The notes beneath the pieces are model-generated. The model saw nothing but the letters and a program-made list of their open reading frames with translations, had not been told where the DNA came from and ran no database searches. A stretch of DNA of 64,000 nucleotides from assembly GCF_010015585.1 (NCBI RefSeq), contig NW_022985090.1:62001-126000 (forward strand), read 5' to 3'. The stretch comes from Eremomyces bilateralis CBS 781.70 (lineage: Eukaryota; Ascomycota; Dothideomycetes; Eremomycetales; Eremomycetaceae). A program made the translations under genes and the position numbers. Positions 55,301 through 64,000 of this stretch are shown here, piece after piece. Numbering within the stretch: position 1 is the stretch's first letter; every line of letters begins with the position of its first letter.

Positions 55301-55745
55301 GGAGGCGTCAGCGCAATGGTGTGGGAGAACCGGGGAAAGAGGAGAACGACGGCGAAGCAGCTGCAGGCCATCCCAATGATCCCGCTCCCGGTCGGGAAAG
55401 CACGAACGGAAGCGTAACCTGATTCCAGACTAGCGCGCCTTCCATCCCGCTCAGCGTCGTGGTTTCCGAAAAAGCCGCGGCGGATCCGTATGTCGTCCGC
55501 TCTCCCCTTCTGAGTCTCATTCTCCGGCTCCCCCCGTCTTCCCCCCCGTCCGCACCCAATTTCCCTTTTCCCTTCGGTTTTCCTCTCCTCACCACCTCTC
55601 CTCACCCTTTCTCCGCCCTCCGACTCGACCGTCACGATACCCTTTCCTTTCTTTCGCTTGGTTTTCGAACGATTCTACGCGTAACTCCTGAGGATTCTTC
55701 CATTCGATGAGTTAACCTTCCCATCTGGCGCAAAAATTCGCGATT
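52329..55745. other. Gene-free stretch of about 3.4 kb
   Basis: Only short frames without domain matches. It contains a Pol III-like unit (53156-53374). A CT-rich strand lies at about 55500-55620, directly upstream of the Zn2Cys6 gene, typical of fungal promoters. Confidence 0.55.
53156..53374 (+). ncRNA. Candidate Pol III transcript or tRNA-derived SINE fragment
   Basis: An A-box-like TGGTGTGTTGG (53168-53178) is followed 40 bp on by a B box, GGTTCGATTCG (53219-53229, one mismatch to consensus), the spacing of a tRNA gene. The tRNA fold itself is damaged (T stem shortened). Downstream lie two perfect hairpins, CAAAAACC/GGTTTTTG (53291-53298, 53317-53324) and CCCTTAC/GTAAGGG (53334-53340, 53354-53360), and a T5 run at 53370-53374. 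Together this looks like a Pol III unit of about 215 nt: a tRNA-like head and a structured body. It could also be a decayed tRNA next to unrelated hairpins. Confidence 0.35.
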
Positions 55746-57800
55746 ATGGACATTCCTCCGACTTCCGCACCTCCCGCCGACCTTCCCCCGCCGTCGCATT
55801 CAACACCCTCCCAACCTGCGACTTCCGACCTCAAGCGCAAACGCAGTCCATCCGACGGCATACATGCGTCTGCCTCTCACTCCGGCCCCCCTCCCGCGAA
55901 GCGAACCACGAATACTCTGCAGATCAATTACCTCGCCCGCCAATTCGAAGATGATCTCCCGCTCGTCTCCACCGACGACACCATGCCCGCCATCCTGCAT
56001 CTGCTGGGCGAATATCAAGGTGTCCTCGACCGCCACGAGTCTATGGGCGGGAACCTCGGGGCCCGTCCGCTCGGCCCGATCCTCATCAAGCGCTTCGAGC
56101 GACTCTTCGACGGTCCGCCGAGGGTGATCAAAGCGCATGGGAAAGACGGCGGGGCCGCCGGGGTGACGTGGTTGGATGTGGTGGAGTTTGCGCGGAACAA
56201 GCCCGAGCAGTTCACGCTGGGGCAGATGAGCGAGGGAGTGCGGGTATGTCAGTTCTACACGAAGCAATGTCGCGTGCAGGTTAGCGAGGAGGATTGGGTG
56301 TTGATCAATAGCGGGATTCCACAGAAGATGATCCCGCCGCAGCCGATCATGGAGGATGAGGAAAAGGAGCTAGGGACGTTGGAGATCTTGGAGAAGAGTT
56401 TGGCGAGTATTTTCCATTTGGCGGATCAAGGTGAGTTTCTTTCTTCTCCTGACGACCTGGAGGATCTGCCAGAGCGTGTTTGCCGGTCGCAAACATATAT
56501 GCAGAGCCCTTTGGCCTTGAATAGCTATAGCTGGCGATCACTCCACGCGATGAATCTTGCGCAAATGCTAACTTCGTCTCCAGTCGCCGCACGCTCTCGC
56601 CAACTCAACCACAAGCTCAAAGGACGTAAACAAGCCATCCTCGACCGACGCGCAACCTCTCCCTCGGTCTCCATCCGCTCCTCCTCACCGTCCGCTCTCG
56701 CCTACCTTAACGGTATTGCCAGTACTTCTACCGCTCTTACCACTACTGGGCCATCTGGCTTCACCGCTGTCAACGCGACTCCTCACCCAAGCTCGTCCAC
56801 CAATGGCGACAAGCCTCATCAAGCGTCCGGCGCATCCAGCGCCACCACCCGCGCGGAGCTTCTCTCGAAATTCCACACTCTCGCCGACCGACGCGCAAGC
56901 AGTGGCAGCGTCAACGGTGATCTGCGATTCAACACCCCTCGGGCTAGCACCGGCGGTGCCTTGAACTCCCCCGGCTACCCCACTGCCAACTTTACCTCCG
57001 CACCAACACATTCCCAAGCGCACCCCTCCGGCACCATCTATGCGCACTCCCCCAACTTCCCTCCCCCTCGCGCCCCCGACTCCGCCACCGCAACCCCGAC
57101 CGCCCCTCGGCCCGCCCGCCTCCGCCAACCTCCCAACGACGACGACGCGCAACCCTACCGCGCCCCTATGGTCGCGAAGATGGAAGCCCTCGCGAAGGGC
57201 GACCGGGTCATCCCACCATGCGATCGCTGCCGCCGCCTCCACATGGACTGCATCAAGAACCTCACCGCCTGCCTCGGCTGCACGCGCAAGCACGCGAAGT
57301 GCAGCTGGTGGGAAGTCAAAGCCGGCGAGATGGACAACGACAACGACGGCGACGACGGATTGGCTGTGTCGGGTGCGGGGGTGCAGCCGCAGTCGCAGTC
57401 GCGTGGCGGGAGCGCGGGCGAGACGGGCGGGGATGGACCGGCGGTGGACCAGCTCGCAGAGGCGGCATATGCGGCGCGCGAACACCAACAACCACCTCAA
57501 CACCATCTCCCGACTAACCCTGCCGACGACCCCGCTGCCAGCGTCGCCCCTCCGACCGACGACGGCGCAGCGGCGCTCAGCACGCTAGGGCAGCTAGGGA
57601 TGGGCGCGCTAGAGCGGTACGCGGCGGCTGGGGAATTGGAGATGCAGCCGGTGCATGTGGAGAGTCATGGCGTGGCAATTGGTGCGGATGAGGGGAGGGA
57701 GGGGGTGGATGGGATTCAGGATGAGAGGAGGGGGTTTGGCGAGGTGGAAATGCGGGATGTGAGGGATGGTGGGGAGGAGATAGGGAAGGTGGATGTATAG
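55746..57800 (+). CDS. Zn2Cys6 (fungal C6 zinc cluster) transcription factor
   Basis: Exons 55746-56430 and 56584-57800 give 633 residues. The first third has a conserved helical block (INYLARQFEDDLPLV, ILHLLGEYQGVLDRHESM, ILIKRFERLFDGPPRVI). The middle is Ser/Thr/Pro-rich. The zinc cluster lies at about residues 441-469, CDRCRRLHMDC..CLGCTRKHAKC, with the C-x2-C-x6-C-x6-C-x2-C-x6-C spacing intact. A poly-acidic stretch (DNDNDGDD) follows. Having the cluster in the C-terminal half, not at the N-terminus, is unusual for this class. The 153-bp intron (GTGAGT..CCAG) contains no stop and is a multiple of three, so the unspliced frame is also open (684 residues). Target genes are unknown. Confidence 0.85.
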   Translation: MDIPPTSAPPADLPPPSHSTPSQPATSDLKRKRSPSDGIHASASHSGPPPAKRTTNTLQINYLARQFEDDLPLVSTDDTMPAILHLLGEYQGVLDRHESMGGNLGARPLGPILIKRFERLFDGPPRVIKAHGKDGGAAGVTWLDVVEFARNKPEQFTLGQMSEGVRVCQFYTKQCRVQVSEEDWVLINSGIPQKMIPPQPIMEDEEKELGTLEILEKSLASIFHLADQGEFLSSPDDLEDLPERVCRSQTYMQSPLALNSYSWRSLHAMNLAQMLTSSPVAARSRQLNHKLKGRKQAILDRRATSPSVSIRSSSPSALAYLNGIASTSTALTTTGPSGFTAVNATPHPSSSTNGDKPHQASGASSATTRAELLSKFHTLADRRASSGSVNGDLRFNTPRASTGGALNSPGYPTANFTSAPTHSQAHPSGTIYAHSPNFPPPRAPDSATATPTAPRPARLRQPPNDDDAQPYRAPMVAKMEALAKGDRVIPPCDRCRRLHMDCIKNLTACLGCTRKHAKCSWWEVKAGEMDNDNDGDDGLAVSGAGVQPQSQSRGGSAGETGGDGPAVDQLAEAAYAAREHQQPPQHHLPTNPADDPAASVAPPTDDGAAALSTLGQLGMGALERYAAAGELEMQPVHVESHGVAIGADEGREGVDGIQDERRGFGEVEMRDVRDGGEEIGKVDV

Positions 57801-58656
57801 GTATGAGGACGCGTAGTTTGTTGGTTGGGTGCGCACGTGGTCTGTTTCTGGATTATCTTATCAGCAACGGAGGCGTGGGATGGTTACTGTACGGTATGTA
57901 CTGCAGAGGACGGGTCTGACATGATACAATGTCTCTAAGCCCAGGACGATTATTTGGTGGAACTGTATTCTTCTCCTATCGGTCGATACCGGTAGGAGGC
58001 GCGTTTCTCGTCGCTGTACTGTCATAATTGTCTGGATACCTATGTACGAATTATAGAAGCAGTGGGATAATATCAGTTTGTCTAAGTACCAATCCTTCCA
58101 CACCTATAACCACTGCCCCCAGTCCTATCACGCCGGTCCCATCCTCGATGCGATGCATCCACTTCGCAAACACATCTGATAAAAATAACGTTCGAACCCC
58201 TCCATCGCCCATCGCCACTCCTCCCAAGTCCCAACACCACGATACCCAGAGCCTCGGCACCGATTGCCTATCAAGAACACGAGCGTCCCCGTCTACAACA
58301 CGATCTTGGCGACTTTAATCTGGGATCGTCCCTGGCTCCGCCCCCAATTATAGTGTCCTTTCGTGCCCAGACGGATGGGCTTCACTATTGCTTGGATGGT
58401 GATGCGCATATTCCTTAGATTGGAGATGTGTATTTGGAGAAATCAGTCTTGCGTATAGGTGGAGGTATTGTCGCGCTGGAGACTGCGGTGGGTGACGTGT
58501 GTGTAACTGTGTATAAGGATAGGAGCTAGATATAAAGTAGGTGGATCGGTCGTTGGTTTAGCCTATTTGGTGGGCTCTGGATCTTCATCTGGCTAGTCAA
58601 TGTCCCTGCATACACGTACCTGACTTAGCTCCACCGTTCAGTGCCATCTCGTCAGG
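57801..58656. other. 3' flank and promoter of the lysozyme-like gene
   Basis: No coding signal that I can assign; a minus-strand frame at 58051-58260 has no known domain. Confidence 0.5.
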
Positions 58657-59867
58657 ATGTATTCACACAGATTAGTCGTTTTAGGCGTCCTGGCTACATC
58701 GATCTACTCCGTCCAGAGCTGGTGTCAGGCCGACAATGGCCAACGCGGCATCTGCATGCCCACCAGCCCCTGCGCGAGAAAAAATGGCATCTCCGAGCCC
58801 GGCCACTGTCCCGGCCCCATTGATTACCAGGTACCTCATCCCTCTCCTCCCTCTACTCCCCAATTAACTCCCCCCTCCCCCCAGTGCTGCACCTTCGGCA
58901 CCTGCACCGCCGCCGGCATCCCCGGCTGGTACCAACCCCACTCCGCCTGCTCCGGCACCTCCCACGCGGTCCTCCCGCACGCGCACCAGTCCGACGTGTT
59001 CTCCTGCACGTACGGAACCTGCGACTCGAAAGGCGGTACCTGCCAGCCGGTGGACACGTGCGATGGGACGAGCTACGCAGAGGATCTGTGTCCGGGCCCA
59101 AACGCGATTCAGTGCTGCGTGGCGAAGAAGAAGAAGAAGCCGACGCGGCCAGAGTGCGATGGGAGTTGTATAGTGAGGCCGGTAAGGGCGGATGCGGCGG
59201 TAGTGGGTTTGGTTAAGGGGAAGTAGAGGAGGAGGGATCACCCTTGTACGTGGATGTTCGGGGTCTGTAAAGGCAGGGCTAACTGTGGTAGATGAGGTTG
59301 TTGAAGGGAATGGGGAATGGACGGTCGGATGGGGCCATCGGTGCTCAGAGCCAAAATGCGCTGAGATTTCCGGGTGTCCGGTCCCCGATTCCACAATCGA
59401 GGCGCTATTCAACAGTGACCTCCACGTATGCCACCCGCCAGCACCCATCGCCATCCTACTAACCCCTTTCTAGGAAGCCGAGCGCTGCGTCACCATGAAC
59501 ACCCTCGCCTGCGTCTCCCTCACCCACTCCCAATACGGCGCCCTCGTCTCCGTCGCCTTTAAACACCGGCTGCCCGCAATTCACAGCGTTCGGCCTCCTG
59601 AAAACGCTGAATGGCTGCACCGGCGCCGACGCCGTCACGGCTGGGCTGTTCTATAATCTGAAAGCCAACGACGCGGACGCGCAGGCGGGCGTGCGGGCGC
59701 GGCGGGAGGAGGAGTGGGGGCATTATCGGGCGAATGCGAATACGGCGAGGGCGATTCCGACGGAGCATACGCTTCCTGATGGACGAGATGTGATCCGGAG
59801 AAGGGGAAGAGGTTGGTGGGATTCGGTGGGAGGGCCGTGCCGGTTTGTTGATGGTACTTCGCGATAA
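58657..59867 (+). pseudogene. Secreted GH24-type lysozyme, broken
   Basis: The gene begins with a signal peptide (MYSHRLVVLGVLATSIYSVQS). Two Cys-rich modules follow, of the fungal C..G..G.C..T..C......GHCPG...QCC type; an intron (about 58831-58884) splits the first at DYQ-CCTFGT. After these come GH24 parts: EWTVGWGHRCSEPKCAEISGCPVP, an intron (about 59430-59475), ERCV, THSQYGALVSVAF, GCPQFTAFGLLKTLN and a final helix region. Bacteria- and phage-like GH24 lysozymes of this design are found in many fungi and hydrolyse peptidoglycan. This copy looks broken, with about two disruptions, and its catalytic region is incomplete. Likely age is moderate because the protein order is still easy to read. 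Confidence 0.7.
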
Positions 59868-61218
59868 AGGATCGGTTATGATGGCGTGATAATGTAGGTT
59901 GACTTTGAATAGGAAATTCTGGGGATCAGGTGGTGTTTTTTGACTGGGGGAGACGTTGATGAGTGGAAATTGACGGATATCAACCCAAACAGCGATGAAC
60001 CGCTTGCCTTAACTTTTCTGACTCGTTAGGCATAGAGTAGAGGGACGTATACGCGCTAGAGTAGGGGAGACAGTCTTTAAAACACTTCTCCCGCAAGCTG
60101 TGCCCGTGTTCAAATTTGTCAGTTGCATACTCCGTGCTGCTATAGAGAGAACGATAGAAAGTCCAAGTAACTTGCTGTGTTGAAGATAAGGAAGCTGGGT
60201 GGTAGAAATAGAGAACTTGAAATAGGTAGTTATAAAAAAGGGGTCCACAAAGAACCTGACGCGACCGGCACGCGAACCAACACCAACCCCATAAGTCATG
60301 AATGCTATCGAACAGAAACGATTAAAGGACGATAAGGAATTACCATCCTCAAACAGGCGAGCCGCTATTAACAGCCCGATGGATAGCAGAAATCCGCCGA
60401 TTCCAATACCATCCATTGTCGGCCCCGATATTCCACGCTCCAGCCCGGGTTCCTCGATGCCGCTCTTCGAGATTTGAGGGAAACCGATTCCTCTTTGGTG
60501 CAGTGTATCTAGAAACAACTCCTCGAAGAGAACGGAAGATGTGGTGGATATGATATTAAGGATAAAGTCCTCCCCGGAGAGCCGATCTGGCCTTTTGCGT
60601 ATCGCAATGCGGCTGGCTGGCAGATAGCAAACAGATGCCAGGGTTGTCTTGTCAGAGATCAGTCTTTCAGGATATCTCTATTTTTCGGGATCCGCCGGTC
60701 TCTCTACCGAGCCCCCATTTCTTAGTTCTACTTAGGTGGTCTAGCCCCCATGGTTCCCCCATAGTTCCCCTGTGGTTCCCCTGTGGTTCCCCCGTGGTTC
60801 CCGCGTGGAGGAGCATACCATACCCCACTATATCACCAACGCTTCTTTCTTTGCTTCTTCGCTCGTTTTGAGGAAACCAAGGTCCCCACGACCATCAATT
60901 GTATACAGAACATAAAAGATGAGCGTATTCTTGTAGTTTGTACGCTCATTAAGGATCAAGATCAATCAACACTTTCAATTCTTGGTAATCAAGTGCTCTC
61001 CTGCTGAAGTCGCATCTCCAGATCACCGATCAAAGGAACAGCTATTTTCTGTCATGTTTGCCTCCACTGTTATCAAGGAATCTTGGCTTCGGAATGTTTG
61101 CTCGCAGATAAGGCCGGAAAGCAACTGCATGTCAAGGCGGGCAAGTTACGCAGTTCTCATGGTCGTCTTTTTAATTAAATTCAGGCGATATTATAATCCC
61201 TGAATTCAAGAAGTCACG
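59868..61218. other. Spacer with an 11-bp minisatellite
   Basis: Minus-strand frame 60009-60518 contains a hydrophobic start (MDGIGIGGFLLSIGLLIAARLF) that could be a membrane or HeLo-like N-terminus, but it does not continue convincingly. The region otherwise holds the promoter of the secreted amidase. Confidence 0.4.
60752..60806. repeat. 11-bp tandem repeat, five units
   Basis: Units close to GGTTCCCCTGT occur five times in a row with one or two changes each. Confidence 0.9.
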
Positions 61219-63171
61219 ATGAATTCAAGTCTGCGGTTCTCATTCGTTTCCAACATCGTATTCGTTTGTCTCCTATCAGTTGTTCATGGAGTCTCCAATG
61301 CAAGTGGTCACGATGCGTCCTTCCTCCAGGGCGGCTTCGACCAGATGCCATATGAGTACTATTTCCCCAATTCGGAGTTAGAAGACACGCCAGGTCTCTT
61401 CCCAATGCCGAAATGCTACGGATTTACTCTAGAAGAGGCTTCAATAGACGATCTCCAGCGGGCAATGGCTCGTGGCTTCTTAAACTCTGTTCAGCTTGTG
61501 CAATGTTGCTTGAGTCGAGACATCCAAACCGATGAGTACATCAAGTAAGATCTCTCATTAAAATCCCCGTGCCACTCGATGCTCCACCTACCTTGTGGAT
61601 GAAGTTGTTTAATATCCCTTGTCTCGAAGTACGTCTAACTGCTATAAAAGTTCGGTGCTGGAACGGAATCCCGATGTATTCCAGATCGCGGCTTCACTTG
61701 ATCTGGAGCGTCGCATGGGCAAAGTCCGCTCACCACTCCATGGGATACCATTCCTTGTCAAAGAAAACATTGCCACGAAGGATAAAATGCAAACCACTGC
61801 CGGCAGCCATGCACTCCTTGGATCGATTGTGCCCCGAGATGCACACGTCGTCCGTCTACTCAGGGAGGCTGGAGCTGTCCTTCTAGGGAAGGCAACCTTG
61901 AGTGAGTGGGCGGATATGCGCAGCAACAACTATTCCGAGGGTTACTCTGCCCGAGGTGGGCAAGCCAGAAGCCCTTACAATTTAACCCTGAACCCTGGTG
62001 GATCAAGCAGTGGTAGTGCAGCGGCAGTTGCAGCTAATGTCGTCCCCTTTTCGCTTGGAACCGAGACGGATGGGAGTGTGATCAGTCCTGCTGAGCGGAA
62101 TGCAGTAGTCGGGATCAAACCCACCGTTGGACTAACGTCTCGAGCCGGGTGAGTTGAAGGGGGCGTCTTCCAGTTTCGAATTCTAACATGTGATAGAGTC
62201 ATCCCAGAATCAATTCATCAAGACACGGTGGGAACGTTTGGAAAGACCGTGAGGGATGCGACATATGCATTTGACGCCATATTCGGACCGGATTCAATGG
62301 ACAATTACACCGCTGCTCAAGTTGGTAATACGCCAAAAAGAGGATACGCAAGCTTTCTAGCCGATAAATCAGCTCTGAAAGGAGCAAAGTTTGGACTTCC
62401 TTGGAACAGCTTCTGGGTGTATGCCGACGAGGAGCAGCAATCCATCCTTCTTCAACTGATTGATATGATCAAGCAGCAGGCGCCACGGTGATAAATGGGA
62501 CGGAGCTGCCAAACTACGAGACGATCGTGTCCCCCAACGGCTGGGACTGGGATTACGGCACGACACGCGGACGATCTAATGAGTCGGAGTACACGGTGGT
62601 CAAAGTGGACTTCTACAACAACATCAAATCGTACCTTTCCGAGCTTAAAAACACAAACATTCGTTCGCTGGAGGATATCGTCGCGTACAATTACGCCAAC
62701 GACGGCACCGAGGGCGGAAACCCATGGCCATTTGGCAACCCCGCCTTCTACTCCGGCCAAGATGGATTCCTCGCATCTCTCGAGACCAAAGGACGTATGG
62801 ACGAGACATACTATCAAGCCCTCGAATTCTGCCAACGCAGCACACGCGAAGATGGAATCGACGCTGCCTTGGCCCAAGGCCCAGATGGCAGTCAACTTGA
62901 CGCATTGCTCGTCCCACCGGACGTGGGTCAGACATACCAGATCGCAGCGCAGGCGGGATATCCCATGATCACGGTTCCTGCATCGGTACAGTCGTCAACT
63001 GGGATGCCGTTCGGGCTTGCACTCATGCAAACGGCATGGGGAGAGTCGAAGTTGATTCGGTATGCCAGTGCGATTGAAAATCTGCAACGAACGTCTGGAA
63101 CGCCGTATAAAAGAACGCTGCCAGGTTGGTATGGTTATCTCAGGAAGAATATTCCGGTGCTTAACTTGTAA
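61219..63171 (+). pseudogene. Secreted amidase-signature enzyme with one frame break
   Basis: Exons 61219-61544, 61651-62148 and 62197-63171. A signal peptide (SFVSNIVFVCLLSVVHGVS) is followed by a full amidase domain: Lys146 in LVKENIATK, Ser227 in GGSSSGSA, nucleophile Ser251 in TDGSVIS, then a normal C-terminal half (GNPWPFGNPAFYSGQDGF, YPMITVPA, GMPFGLALMQTAWGE). Near 62480 the frame changes by one base: IDMIKQ runs to a stop, and the expected AGATVINGTELPNYE is in the next frame. No splice signals explain this. So the gene is either newly broken or there is a one-base sequence error. All catalytic residues lie upstream of the break. It differs from the amidase at 2.6 kb in being extracellular. 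Confidence 0.75.
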
Positions 63172-64000
63172 GGAGTAGCTAGGTAATAGCATGTACACCC
63201 GGAGAGGCTTGATCCGCCTGTGAGTATCAAAAGATATTTAGTAGGGGATATAATAGTGAAGAGCAGGTGGGCTTTGGAATATTAGATCACCACCCTTTTC
63301 ACAAAAATCTCTCAGTCATCAATTCAACAATCGCCTCCTTTTTTGACTTCTGAGTAACAATACATTAAATTAGTTGTGCTCCAGATGCAGTCCTATCAGT
63401 GAGCTTCGTGAGACACTAGCGAATAGCACACGGGATAACTAGTTGAACGTTATTCCGATTACAACTTCTATAACCTGTCAACTTCACAACATTCCTTCAG
63501 TAAGACACACTTTTGCGTAGTGATTTAATCGTAGCCGAATCTTTGACAAACCGTAATGGACGTGTTAGGAAGAGGGATCAACAACTCCATGATTAGGTTG
63601 CTCTGTATCCCCATGATAGGTTCTTCGCCGCGCATCGGCCAGCAATCAAACATTTCCTTTCTTCGGCATCACAACAGTTGGTTCATTGAGTCTTTTTGCG
63701 GTCTCTCTTTTGGTCAAACCTCTCAATTCCTGCCTCAAGGCAGACCCCCGATTCGTCATCCGGTCAAATAATGTTACTGTGCCATGTTGCGTCAGAGAAG
63801 TCGGCGAGATCAACCCGAAACGAGCCCCTGCCAGTAGTCAAGCCTTCTCGGCTCTCGCTCCTCAGTAGCTCGATCTTCAGCGCCACTCCCCTAGTGTTGC
63901 ACCGCGTATCCACTTGCCAGAACTCTAATCCAAGAATCAGCGGGTCGCCTTGAGCCTCACTTTCATAACCCGGTCTCGGGCTACGAGATTTGGCCTGTTG
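63172..64000. other. Right edge of the window, no gene recognised
   Basis: Short frames on both strands only. A minus-strand frame running off the edge (LILGLEFWQVDTRC) could not be assigned. Confidence 0.4.

Noticed and set aside
60009-60518. Minus-strand 169-codon frame with hydrophobic N-terminus, possible HeLo-like protein
   Set aside because: Only the first 20 residues look suggestive; the rest shows no helical domain, and the exon structure is unclear.
1-64000. CRISPR arrays, bacterial operons, riboswitches
   Set aside because: The sequence is eukaryotic, with spliceosomal introns. No regularly spaced repeats of CRISPR type were seen.

Overview
This window looks like a nuclear chromosome segment of a filamentous ascomycete (Pezizomycotina, most like Eurotiomycetes such as Aspergillus or Penicillium). 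The evidence is short introns (about 50-85 bp) with GT..AG ends, fungus-only families (DUF7053, Zn2Cys6 regulator, HeLo-free NACHT/ankyrin receptor relic, fungal HNH, fungal APH-like kinases, DUF6589, DUF3435/FluG-like fingers) and conserved single-copy genes in fungal form (SEC63, LSM7, UCH-L3). No prokaryotic signals were seen.

Layout. 0-1 kb: APH-like phosphotransferase relic. 2.6-4.5 kb: five-exon cytoplasmic amidase. 5.1-7.3 kb: SEC63. 8.7-9.8 kb: vWA-domain protein. 9.8-22.9 kb is a repeat island: four copies of a short tRNA-like (SINE-type) repeat, a DUF6589 relic, an HNH relic, two solo LTRs with their own 5-bp target duplications, a DUF3435/FluG-type zinc-finger relic, and a structurally complete 2.8-kb hAT transposon that landed inside one of the SINE-like copies. 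23-28.2 kb: DUF7053 gene and a 955-residue polyQ/coiled-coil gene, both on the minus strand. 28.2-37.8 kb is gene-poor: APH relic, an intact UCH-L3 gene, and a protein-kinase relic. 37.8-39.6 kb: small secreted protein and an Mpv17/PMP22-family membrane protein. 39.6-43.9 kb: Cys-rich micro-ORF and a NACHT-ankyrin receptor relic. 44-51.7 kb: two low-complexity proteins of unknown function, a DUF4360-like secreted protein, and LSM7. 52.3-55.7 kb: a gene-free stretch with a Pol III-like unit. 55.7-57.8 kb: Zn2Cys6 regulator. 58.6-59.9 kb: broken GH24 lysozyme. 61.2-63.2 kb: secreted amidase with one frame break.

No operon logic applies. The housekeeping genes (SEC63, LSM7, UCH, Mpv17) are intact and lie in short blocks. 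They are separated by accessory blocks in which almost every recognisable gene (receptor, kinase, HNH, APH twice, lysozyme, amidase, DUF4360) is damaged. The only intact-looking mobile gene is the hAT transposase. The clearest little-described item is the SINE-like family and its interruption by the hAT element. All exon joins were worked out by hand from reading frames and splice signals, and no database search was possible.
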